64,000 bases of DNA from Rathayibacter caricis DSM 15933 (lineage in GTDB: Bacteria; Actinomycetota; Actinomycetes; Actinomycetales; Microbacteriaceae). The stretch covers positions 1,488,001 through 1,552,000 of the forward strand of contig NZ_PZPL01000001.1 in NCBI RefSeq assembly GCF_003044275.1. Direction: 5' to 3'. This document shows positions 7,618-15,614 of the stretch, piece after piece; position 1 is the stretch's first letter; every line of letters begins with the position of its first letter. The translations under genes and the position numbers were made by a program. Under the pieces are notes generated by a model. The model searched no databases, was not told where the DNA came from, and was given only the letters and a program-made list of their open reading frames with translations.

Positions 7618-8511
7618 CTACTTGATCGAGCCGCGCATCACTCCGCTGACCACCCAGCGCTGGGCGAACAGGTAGACGATCAGCAGCGGGGCCATCGCCA
7701 TGAGGTAGGACGCGAAGGCGACCGTGTAGTTCGTGTTGAACTGCCCCTGGAAGACGTACTCGGCGAGCGGGAGCGTGCGGGCGGCGGGGTCCGAGAGCAC
7801 GACGAGCGGCAGGATGAAGTCGTTCCACGCCCAGACGCAGGTCAGGATGCCGACGGTGGCGTTCATCGGTCCGAGCAGCGGGAAGATCACCTGCCAGTAG
7901 GTGCGCCAGGTCGACGCCCCGTCGGTGCGCGCCGCCTCCTCGAGCTCGATGGGGATCGAGCGGATGAAGGCCGTGTAGATGAACGTGTTGATCGACAGGC
8001 CGAAGACCGCGTAGAGCAGGATCAGGCCGACCTGGTTGTCGAGGCCCAGCAGGGCCGTCTCCTTCACGACCGGCAGCATGATGATCGGGAAGGGCACGAA
8101 GACCGCGGCGAGCAGGTAGAAGTAGACGCCCTTGAAGAACGGCTTGTCGAGGTTGCGGGCGACGGCGTACGCGACCATCGAGTTCGAGAAGAGCGTCAGG
8201 ACGACGGCGCCGACCGTGATCAGCGCCGTGTTCACGAACGCCTGCGGGAACCGGGTCGCGGTCCACGCCTCGGCGAAGTTCCCCCACGAGATCGAGGTCG
8301 GCAGCTCGAAGCCGGTGCCGCCGAGCTGGTCCGGCGTCTTCAGCGCTGTGACGACGGCGAAGTAGAGGGGCAGGAGGATCGTCAGCGAGCAGACGGCGAT
8401 CAGCGCGGTCGCCCACCAGTTGATCCGGTAGGTGTCTCGGGAGGGGCGGCGCTTACCGGTGCCGTCCTGTCCGAGGGCGATGGCGGTGGTGGGAGTGACG
8501 GTGGCGGTCAT
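7618..8511 (-). CDS. Carbohydrate ABC transporter permease (MalG type)
   Basis: 297 residues with six predicted membrane helices. The EAA-loop needed for docking the ATPase is EAARTDGASTWRTYWQVIFPLLGP, the standard type for sugar importers, and the end (VSGVMRGSIK) is typical of MalG-like subunits. The ATG start shares one base with the stop of the upstream permease (TGATG), so the two are translationally coupled. Substrate is inferred from the adjacent GH36 alpha-galactosidase: raffinose, melibiose or related sugars. No ATPase gene is in the locus; a shared MsiK-type ATPase is a likely partner. Confidence 0.9.
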   Translation of the reverse strand: MTATVTPTTAIALGQDGTGKRRPSRDTYRINWWATALIAVCSLTILLPLYFAVVTALKTPDQLGGTGFELPTSISWGNFAEAWTATRFPQAFVNTALITVGAVVLTLFSNSMVAYAVARNLDKPFFKGVYFYLLAAVFVPFPIIMLPVVKETALLGLDNQVGLILLYAVFGLSINTFIYTAFIRSIPIELEEAARTDGASTWRTYWQVIFPLLGPMNATVGILTCVWAWNDFILPLVVLSDPAARTLPLAEYVFQGQFNTNYTVAFASYLMAMAPLLIVYLFAQRWVVSGVMRGSIK

Positions 8512-9440
8512 CAGAACGACGCCTCTCTGCGGCTGAGGACCCGGAACTGGATCAGCGAGACCACGATGATGATGAGGAAATACAGGACGGCGTTGGCCGT
8601 CTGGTAGGCGTACTCGCCGCCCTGGAAGCCGCCGCGGTAGATGAGCAGCGTGATCGACTCCGTCGAGGTGCCCGGCCCGCCGTTCGTCAGCGCCACGATG
8701 TGGTCGAAGACCTGCAGGAAGTTCTTCATCGAGATGACCATGTTGATGGTGAAGAACGAGGCGATCAGGGGGAACGTGATCGAGGTGAACTGGCGCCAGG
8801 TCGACGCTCCGTCGAGCGAGGTCGCCTCGTACAGCTCCCCCGGGATCGTCTGCAGACCGGCGAGGTAGATGATGATCGAGAAGGCCGAGGCCTGCCAGAC
8901 CGCCAGGACCACGATCGCGACCCAGGCCCAGTCCGGGTTCGCGAGGATGTTCTCCCCGATGACGGGGATGCCTCCGAGGATCTGCGGCAGCGAGTTCGCG
9001 AAGAGGTACTGGAACACGTACCCGATGACCAGCGTCGAGAGCACGTACGGGATGAAGTAGATGCCCCGGAACGCGGTCTGGAACTTGATCTTCGCGTTCA
9101 GCGCGATGGCGATGGCCAGCGAGATGACGTTGACGAGGATCGTCGCCACGATCGCGAAGCCGAAGGTGAAGCCGTAGGCCTTCCAGACCCGGTCGTCCTG
9201 GAGGAGGGCGACGTAGTTGGAGAAGCCGATCAGGTCCCACGCGCCGTAGCCGGCGTAGTTCGTGAAGCTGAAGAAGATGCCGGTGAGCACCGGCACGGTG
9301 TGCAGCACGAAGAAGAGGAGGACCGCGGGGATCGTCATCCAGTAGAAGGTCTTCGAGGTGCGGCCGATCGTGCGCTTGCGCGGCGAGCGGGGCGGAGTCG
9401 TCGCGAGCGTCTGCGCGGGCGCCGTGGTGGTCGTGGTCAT
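8511..9440 (-). CDS. Carbohydrate ABC transporter permease (MalF type)
   Basis: 309 residues counted from the ATG at 9440, 9 bases after the binding-protein stop. An in-frame ATG at 9485 would overlap that gene by 37 bases and is less likely. Six membrane helices begin with FYWMTIPAVLLFFVLHTVPVLTG. The EAA-loop (YEATSLDGASTWRQFTSITFPL) and ALTNGGPGTSTESIT segment are classic for MalF-like subunits. It forms the membrane channel with the next gene and receives sugar from the lipoprotein encoded just upstream. Confidence 0.9.
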   Translation of the reverse strand: MTTTTTAPAQTLATTPPRSPRKRTIGRTSKTFYWMTIPAVLLFFVLHTVPVLTGIFFSFTNYAGYGAWDLIGFSNYVALLQDDRVWKAYGFTFGFAIVATILVNVISLAIAIALNAKIKFQTAFRGIYFIPYVLSTLVIGYVFQYLFANSLPQILGGIPVIGENILANPDWAWVAIVVLAVWQASAFSIIIYLAGLQTIPGELYEATSLDGASTWRQFTSITFPLIASFFTINMVISMKNFLQVFDHIVALTNGGPGTSTESITLLIYRGGFQGGEYAYQTANAVLYFLIIIVVSLIQFRVLSRREASF

Positions 9441-9448
9441 GGGCCGGG

Positions 9449-10747
9449 TCACTTCCTGGTCGTGCGTGCCGCGACTTTGCGCCACTCACTGTCGAGGGTC
9501 CGGAGCGCCGCATCGGCGTCCCCGTCGGCGAGGAACGCCTGGAGGGTGGGGTTGAGCGGGATGCTCGCGGGGATCTGGTGGTCGACGAAGCCGATCAGGC
9601 GCCCCTCGGCGAAGTACGGCTGCAGCTCGGCGAGGGTCGGGTCGGCGTTGGGCGCGGCGTCGACGAGCGGCGAGTACGCGGCCTGACTGGCGACGTACGG
9701 CTCGACGACGCCGGGGGTGAGCAGGTAGTCGACGAAGCGGCGGGCCGCGTCGAGCTTCGGGGTGCCCCGACCGATCGCGATCGCGACGTCGACCCCGGAG
9801 GTGACGCGGGTCTCGGCGGGATCGTCGAGCACCGGGTAGGGGAAGACGCCGAGGTCGATGTCGGGGTTGTTCGTGCGGACCGGGTTGATCGCCCAGATGC
9901 CCTGCGCGTACATCGCGGCCTCGCCTGCGGCGAAGGCCTGGTTGCCGTCGTCGTAGCCGCGGCCGAAGGCGCCCTCCTGCGTGTACGAGAAGAGGGTGCC
10001 GAGGCGCTCCATCGTGCTCGCGTAGTCCTTCGAGAACGAGACGGGCGAGTCGGGGCCGAGGTCCGCTCCCTCCTCCCTCAGCGCCTCGAAGAAGCCCTCG
10101 GGCTGGAGCTGCCCGCCGATGGCGTTGAAGGCGGGGGCGCCGGTCCAGTTGTCGAGCAGGGCGCCGTAGAACGGAGTGACGCCCGCGGCGACCAGGGCGT
10201 CGCAGACCGCAATCAGCTCGCTCCAGGTCGTCGGCACCTCGAGGCCGTTCTCGGCGAAGATCGTGCGGTTGTAGAGGATGCCGTCGGCGTTGTTCGCGAA
10301 CGCGAGGGCGTTGATCTCGTCGCCCTCGAAGCTGCCGAGATCGGCGAGGATCTCGAGCGCCGCGGGATTCACCCGGTCGACGAGCTCGTCGCCCGTGAAG
10401 TCGTGGAAGACGCCGGCCTTCGCGAGGTCCGCGTAGTAGCCGCTGCCGTTCAGGGTCAGCACGTCGGGGACCTTGTCCTTGACCAGGAGCGTGCGGATCG
10501 CCGTGTCCGGGTCGGGCACGTTGTTGGCGATCACGCGGATGTCGGGGTTCGCCGCCTCGAAGTCGCGGATGATACGGGCGAAATCCTCGACCGCCTCGGC
10601 CTTGAACTGGAAGAAGTCGAGGGTGGTCACGCCGTCCGCAGCCCCGGGGGAGGCGCAGGAGGCGAGAGCCGCGGCGGAGGCCGCGGCGAGGGGGACGGAG
10701 AGGAAGAGTCTCCGGGAGAACCCGGGGGGATCGTGGCGGGGGGTCAT
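9449..10747 (-). CDS. Sugar ABC transporter substrate-binding lipoprotein
   Basis: 432 residues. The N-terminus joins a twin-arginine motif (SRRLFLS) to a lipobox (LASC, about residue 30), suggesting Tat export followed by lipid anchoring. The rest is a family 1 solute-binding fold: FARIIRDFEAANPDIRV near the start, DVLTLNGSGYYADLAKAGVF, then QAFAAGEAAMYAQGIWAI and a C-terminal WRKVAAR. It presents sugar to the two downstream permeases. It is separated from the upstream alpha-galactosidase by 109 bases with no obvious terminator, so cotranscription is plausible. The exact ligand cannot be read from sequence. Confidence 0.9.
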   Translation of the reverse strand: MTPRHDPPGFSRRLFLSVPLAAASAAALASCASPGAADGVTTLDFFQFKAEAVEDFARIIRDFEAANPDIRVIANNVPDPDTAIRTLLVKDKVPDVLTLNGSGYYADLAKAGVFHDFTGDELVDRVNPAALEILADLGSFEGDEINALAFANNADGILYNRTIFAENGLEVPTTWSELIAVCDALVAAGVTPFYGALLDNWTGAPAFNAIGGQLQPEGFFEALREEGADLGPDSPVSFSKDYASTMERLGTLFSYTQEGAFGRGYDDGNQAFAAGEAAMYAQGIWAINPVRTNNPDIDLGVFPYPVLDDPAETRVTSGVDVAIAIGRGTPKLDAARRFVDYLLTPGVVEPYVASQAAYSPLVDAAPNADPTLAELQPYFAEGRLIGFVDHQIPASIPLNPTLQAFLADGDADAALRTLDSEWRKVAARTTRK

Positions 10748-10856
10748 GCAGCGCCTCCTTGCGCGGGGGGATGAGATCGAACGCGCTTGCTCACGACGTG
10801 ATGCCGGCGCGGGGTTCGGCGAACGGTCCGCCGGTGGAGTGGACGATGAAGGCGGA

Positions 10857-13022
10857 TCAGATCGCCGTGACGAGGACGACGACGAGCTGCTCGGGAGCGA
10901 GGACGGGCGCCTGCAGGCCGACGGACGCCAGCACTCGTCCGCTGAGGACGGTCTCGCGTTCGGTCCAGGGGAGCGGCGACTGCCCGGGACCGCCGAGGGG
11001 CGTGGTGACCGGCGCCAGCCGCACGGAGTAGGCGGCGTCAGGGTCGAGTCCGGGGAGGGTCATGCGTCCCGGCGGGTAGCTCTCGCCGGTGCGCAGCTGG
11101 GCGAAGGTGAACAGGGCGGCCGAGTGGTCGGCGGCGACCACGCCCGAGAGCGCGGCCGCATCATCCGCGAGGTCGGCGCGCACGGCGGTGCCGGTGTGCA
11201 GCAGTGCGCGGTGCTCGCGGTGGAAGGCGACCCAGGCTGCCAGTTCGTCCTCGACGGCGGGGTCGAGATCCGAGACGTCCCACTCGATGCCGAGATGCCC
11301 GGTCAGCGCGGTGCCCGCACGGAACGCGAGCGACTGGGTGCGGCCGGTCGAGTGCGACCGGGGGCCGCCGATGTGCTGCCCCATCAGCTCCGGCGGGACG
11401 ACGAGCTGCGTGGAGGGCTGGATGGTCTGCCGCTCGAGTGGGTCGATGCAGTCGCTGGTCCAGATCCGGTCGGTCCGAGCGAGGATCCCGAGGTCGACAC
11501 GGGCGCCTCCGGACGCGCAGGACTCGATCTCCACTCCTGGGTGCCGTGCGCGAAGCTCATCGAGCAGTCGGTAGAGCGCGAGCACGTTCTCGTGCACAGC
11601 CGCTCGGCCCGTGGCCGGGGACACCGCCTCGATCAGGTCGCGGTTGTGATCCCACTTGAGGTAGGCGATCGGATACTCGGCCAGCAGCGCATCGAGAGCG
11701 TCGAGGATGTGGTCGAACGCACCCTGCTGCGAGAGATCGAGGACCTGCTGCTGCCGTCCCGAGGGCGGCAGATGCCCGGCTGGTCCGAGGATCCACTCCG
11801 GGTGCGCGCGCGCCAGCTCGGAGTCGGGGCTGATCATCTCCGGCTCGACCCAGAGGCCGAACTGCATCCCGAGCCCGGTGACGGCGTCGATGATCGGCGA
11901 GAGACCCTGGGGCCAGACGTCGGGATCGACGGTCCAGTCGCCGAGGCCGGCGGTGTCGTCGCGCCGACCGAGGAACCAGCCGTCGTCGAGGACGAACCGC
12001 TCGACGCCGATCCGCGCGGCGCGCGCGGCGAGGGCGGTGAGACGCCCGAGGTCGTGGTCGAAGTAGACCGCCTCCCAGGTGTTGAGTGTGACCGGTCGCG
12101 GAGTCGAGGGGTGCTGCGGTCGCGAACGGACCGATGCGTGGAACCGGGACTGCAGCGCGGTGAGGCCGTCACCCCAGGAGCCGTAGGCGACGGGGGTCTC
12201 GTAGCTCTCGCCCTGCGCCAGCTCGACCTCGGCCGGGCGCAGCAGCTCCCCGGCCGCGAGGAACGAGACGCCCTCGACCGTGCGCTCGGCGCGGACGGCG
12301 GAGTTCCCGCTCCAGCCGAAGTGGACGCCGTGCACGAGACCGCGCTCCCATCCGAAGCCGGGAGTGCCGACGGCGAGCAGGAGGGTCGCATCCGCTCCGG
12401 GGCGTCCGCGCCGCGTCGTGCGGACGTGCTCGCCGATCGTCAGTTCGTGGCGCTGCGGGTGGCGTTCCCGCAGATGGTGACCGGTGGTGTCCAGGATCTC
12501 CCGCGCGGTGGCGGGAAGGGGGAAGCCGAGCTCCAGTCGCTCGAGGCGGAAGGGTCGGGCGTCGAGGTTCTCGACCCGGGCCCTCTGGGTGAGCAGACCG
12601 GCGGTGTCGACCTCCAGGTCGATCGTCACGCGCACGCCTGCTCCGATCGCGCTGATGCGCAAGGAGGAGCCGATCGACTCGATGCTCATGACGTCGAAAC
12701 GCTCCGACGCCGTGCTGCGGTCGTGCGTGCCTTCGAACGTCGGCGCGTGCTGCCAGCCGTCGGCTTCGACGGCGACGAGTCCGAGGGGGGCGAAGGCGTC
12801 GAGTCCGCCGGACACGCGCTGCGGAAGAGCGGCGTCGACGAGAGAAGTTAGTTCAGTGGAGGAAAGATTCCCGAGCGCGGCACCCCAGTGGACGATCGTC
12901 GGGAAGGTCTCGAGCCGGGCGTCGACCACCACGCTCGTGCCGCCGCTCTCCAGGTGGAACAGGCGGGATTCGAGGCCGATCCGGGCGTGGGACTCGTTCG
13001 TGGACGCGATGCTGCGGTGCAT
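10857..13022 (-). CDS. Alpha-galactosidase, glycoside hydrolase family 36
   Basis: 721 residues, the usual length of bacterial GH36 enzymes, with no signal peptide, so cytoplasmic. The N-terminal beta-sandwich is followed by the barrel with NTWEAVYFDHD and RFVLDDGWFLGRRDD. The nucleophile lies in YLKWDHNRD (Asp458) and the acid/base in WTSDCIDPLER (Asp524). It should release alpha-1,6-linked galactose from melibiose, raffinose or galactomannan oligomers brought in by the ABC system. A strong promoter overlaps a ROK-type palindrome just upstream, and its start codon sits where transcription should begin, so the mRNA is probably leaderless. Confidence 0.93.
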   Translation of the reverse strand: MHRSIASTNESHARIGLESRLFHLESGGTSVVVDARLETFPTIVHWGAALGNLSSTELTSLVDAALPQRVSGGLDAFAPLGLVAVEADGWQHAPTFEGTHDRSTASERFDVMSIESIGSSLRISAIGAGVRVTIDLEVDTAGLLTQRARVENLDARPFRLERLELGFPLPATAREILDTTGHHLRERHPQRHELTIGEHVRTTRRGRPGADATLLLAVGTPGFGWERGLVHGVHFGWSGNSAVRAERTVEGVSFLAAGELLRPAEVELAQGESYETPVAYGSWGDGLTALQSRFHASVRSRPQHPSTPRPVTLNTWEAVYFDHDLGRLTALAARAARIGVERFVLDDGWFLGRRDDTAGLGDWTVDPDVWPQGLSPIIDAVTGLGMQFGLWVEPEMISPDSELARAHPEWILGPAGHLPPSGRQQQVLDLSQQGAFDHILDALDALLAEYPIAYLKWDHNRDLIEAVSPATGRAAVHENVLALYRLLDELRARHPGVEIESCASGGARVDLGILARTDRIWTSDCIDPLERQTIQPSTQLVVPPELMGQHIGGPRSHSTGRTQSLAFRAGTALTGHLGIEWDVSDLDPAVEDELAAWVAFHREHRALLHTGTAVRADLADDAAALSGVVAADHSAALFTFAQLRTGESYPPGRMTLPGLDPDAAYSVRLAPVTTPLGGPGQSPLPWTERETVLSGRVLASVGLQAPVLAPEQLVVVLVTAI

Positions 13023-13026
13023 GCGT

Positions 13027-13058
13027 TATTTCTATAGCAGAAGTAATAGGGGTGTCAA
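13027..13058 (-). promoter_or_regulatory. GH36 promoter with embedded ROK-type operator
   Basis: On the minus strand a perfect -35 (TTGACA, 13058-13053) and a good -10 (TATAGA, 13036-13031) are 16 bases apart. An imperfect 22-base palindrome of pattern TATTnCTnnnGCnnnAGnAATA (13027-13048) covers the spacer and -10. The divergent ROK gene is the obvious candidate repressor. The -10 ends only 8 bases from the ATG at 13022. Confidence 0.75.
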
Positions 13059-13138
13059 GGCGATCCGAGCGGTGCTCTTTCTGTGCCGGACCGCCCGCGA
13101 GCCGCTACATTCCTGTTGAAACGAAAAGAAGGGGTGCC

Positions 13139-14290
13139 GTGACCGACACCATCGGGTCCGATGACGGTTCCGGCAGCTCGGCCGAGCTGCTGGCGCGCGA
13201 AGTCCTCATCCACGGCCCCATCGCCCGCTCCGACCTGGGGCGCCGTCTCGGGCTCTCACCCGCCAGCCTCACCCGTCTCGCTCGTCCCTTCATCGACGGC
13301 GGCCTCTTCGTCGAGGGCCCTGAACTGACCGCGGGCGTCGGCCGACCCGCCCGACCGCTCGACATCAGGGCCGACGCCCTGAGCTTCGTCGGCGTCAAGG
13401 TCACCGGCAGCGAGATCCTCGCTGTCCGGACCGATCTGCGCGCCCGGACCGAGGTCGAGTTGGTGCGCGCTCTACCCGGCAGGCGTCCCGAGGAGGTGAT
13501 CGCGGCGATCACACATGTCGTCGACGAGCTCGGTGGAGCCACCGTCTTCGCAGGTCTGGGCGTGTCCTTGGGTGGCAGCATCGGCGCCGACGGCAGGGTC
13601 AGCCGCGCGCCGTTCCTGGGATGGCGCGATGTCGACCTCGCCGGCCCGCTCTCCTCCGCACTCGGCCTCCCGGTCGCCCTCGAGAACGACGTCGTCGCGC
13701 TGACCGGCGCTGAGCACTGGTTCGGCAGGGGGCGAGGCATCCCCCATTTCGCCGTCCTCACCGTCGGAGCGGGTGTGGGCTACGGTCTGGTCGTGCACGA
13801 CCGCGTCGTCGCACCGCCGTCCGCGGGTCTGGGGCTCGGCGGGCACTACCCGCTCGACCCGGGCGGGCCCGTCTGCGAGGCGGGCCATCGCGGCTGCTCG
13901 ACCGCCATGCTCAGCCTGCCCTCGCTCACCCGGCAGCTCTTCATCGCAACGGGGCGGGAGCTGTCCCTCGCCGAAGGGTTCGCGGCCGCTCGCGACGGCC
14001 ACGCGGGAGCGGCGAGGATCCTCGAAGACTCCGCGCGCGCGCTGGGGACGATGATCGCCGCCATCGCGAATCTGTCGATGGCGGACACCGTCATCCTCGC
14101 CGGCGAGGGGGTCGCCCTCTACACGGAGCAGCCCCAGGTGGTGGACGCGGTGATCGCGGGCACCCGCGACCCCGACGCTGATCCGCTGACGCTGATCGTC
14201 GATGACGGAGGGCTCGTCGAATGGGCGAGAGGAGCCGCCGCGACAGCGATCCAGCGCCTGCTGCCGAGGATCGCGCTGGGAACGCTGTAA
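13139..14290 (+). CDS. ROK-family transcriptional repressor of the alpha-galactoside locus
   Basis: 383 residues from a GTG preceded by AGAAGGGG. Residues about 15-65 form a winged helix-turn-helix (LIHGPIARSDLGRRLGLSPASLTRLARPFI). The ROK sugar-binding domain follows with GVSLGGSIGADG, ALENDVVALTGAEHWFG and the GHYPLDPGG loop. The family zinc motif CxCGxxGC is degenerate here (VCEAGHRGCS, with Ala in place of the middle Cys), so zinc binding may be lost. It probably senses an alpha-galactoside or galactose derivative and controls the divergent GH36-ABC genes. Confidence 0.9.
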   Translation: MTDTIGSDDGSGSSAELLAREVLIHGPIARSDLGRRLGLSPASLTRLARPFIDGGLFVEGPELTAGVGRPARPLDIRADALSFVGVKVTGSEILAVRTDLRARTEVELVRALPGRRPEEVIAAITHVVDELGGATVFAGLGVSLGGSIGADGRVSRAPFLGWRDVDLAGPLSSALGLPVALENDVVALTGAEHWFGRGRGIPHFAVLTVGAGVGYGLVVHDRVVAPPSAGLGLGGHYPLDPGGPVCEAGHRGCSTAMLSLPSLTRQLFIATGRELSLAEGFAAARDGHAGAARILEDSARALGTMIAAIANLSMADTVILAGEGVALYTEQPQVVDAVIAGTRDPDADPLTLIVDDGGLVEWARGAAATAIQRLLPRIALGTL

Positions 14291-14492
14291 GCACGCCGAG
14301 TGCGCCGTCAGGCGTGGGACTCTGCGGTGGAGGGGGGCGGTGGATGCGGGTGCGGTGGGCCCGCGATCGCGGCGACCCTCGGCGCCGCGCAGCTGCTGCC
14401 TCGTCCGCGCTGATCCCGCCATGGCTCCGACCGCTCCGCCACAACCCCCTGGTGCGCGCGGTCGCGCCGCGGTGTCCTGGAGCATGCGCGAA

Positions 14493-15359
14493 ATGAAGTT
14501 CGTGAGACTCGTCAGCCGCCTCGAGAACGCCGCCGCTCTGGATCCGCTCGTCGAGCGGGCCCGCGCGGTCGTGAATTCCGTGATCCGCCCCCAGCCCGTG
14601 CGCGACGTGATGCACGGCGTCCCGGTGGGGCATCCCGTGCATCCGCTGCTCGTGCTCGTGCCGACCGGCGCGTGGGTGTCGGCCGCGGTCCTGGACCTGC
14701 TGCCCGGCAACGACCGCGCGGCGCGCACCCTCGTCGGCCTCGGTGTCGTCAGCGTGCTGCCGACAGCGGCGGCCGGGTGGACGGACTGGTCCGAGCTGCA
14801 CGAGCAGCAGACGCGGGTCGGCCTCGTGCACGCCTCCGCCAACGTGGTCGCGACGGCGCTCTACGCCGCCTCCTTCGTGCAGCGGGCGCGGGGGCGCCGG
14901 ACGAGCGGCAAGGTCCTCGGCATGCTCGGGCTCGCCGTCGTCTCGGGCGGCGGCTATCTCGGCGGCCACCTCAGCTACCGGCAGGCGGCGGGCGCGAACC
15001 ACGCCGAGGACGTGCCGCACCGCTTCCCCTCGGGCTGGCAGGATCTCGGGCCGCTGGACGAGCTGCCCGAGCGCGAGACCGTCGTGAAGGAGGTCGGTGG
15101 TGTGCCGCTGCTCGCCTTCCGCCGCGGCGACCGGGTGAGCGTGCTGTCGAACGTCTGCAGCCACCTCTCCGGACCCCTCGACGAGGGTGCCGTCGGCGAC
15201 CGGTCCGGCGAGGCGTGCGTCTCGTGCCCGTGGCACGGGAGCGTGTTCTCGCTCGACTCGGGCGAGGTGCTCCGCGGCCCGGCCACGTCGCCGCAGCCGA
15301 GGTTCGAGACCAGGGTGTCCGACGGCCGCGTCGAGGTGCTGCTGCCGAACGCGGGCTGA
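14493..15359 (+). CDS. DUF2231 membrane domain fused to a Rieske [2Fe-2S] domain
   Basis: 288 residues from ATG 14493, with GGAG 10 bases upstream; the ATG at 14484 is an alternative. The first about 160 residues are a DUF2231 four-helix membrane region (GHPVHPLLVLVPTGAWVSAAVLDLL). From about residue 185 a Rieske domain carries both cluster pairs: CSH (Cys222, His224) and CPWH (Cys245, His248). The fusion suggests a membrane-bound one-electron carrier, partner unknown. It stands alone, in a 200-base gap after the ROK gene in which nothing else is evident. Confidence 0.9.
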   Translation: MKFVRLVSRLENAAALDPLVERARAVVNSVIRPQPVRDVMHGVPVGHPVHPLLVLVPTGAWVSAAVLDLLPGNDRAARTLVGLGVVSVLPTAAAGWTDWSELHEQQTRVGLVHASANVVATALYAASFVQRARGRRTSGKVLGMLGLAVVSGGGYLGGHLSYRQAAGANHAEDVPHRFPSGWQDLGPLDELPERETVVKEVGGVPLLAFRRGDRVSVLSNVCSHLSGPLDEGAVGDRSGEACVSCPWHGSVFSLDSGEVLRGPATSPQPRFETRVSDGRVEVLLPNAG

Positions 15360-15428
15360 CGGAGGAGCGCCGCGCCCGGCCGGGGTCGCGGGCCGCGGAC
15401 GGACGGATTGACCGCTCGCGAGGCGCGA

Positions 15429-15442
15429 TGTTACCGTGAACA
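15429..15442. promoter_or_regulatory. Near-copy of the LacI-type operator found at 26373
   Basis: TGTTACCGTGAACA differs by one base from the reverse complement of the 26373 site. It has the central CG typical of LacI-family operators and lies 173 bases before the GH43-ricin start. Confidence 0.5.
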
Positions 15443-15614
15443 AGGCCGGAGGGCCGCGGGGGCGAGCAGGTCGAGGACGACCAGGCGCCCCTCCGCACCA
15501 AAGCCTCCCGGCTGTCCGCAGCGCACCGCGTCCCCGCGACGCACCCTCGACGATGGAGTCACCCATGACAGCAGCCCCCTGCCCCACGAGCGTCTGTCCC
15601 CGGGTGGTGACGAC

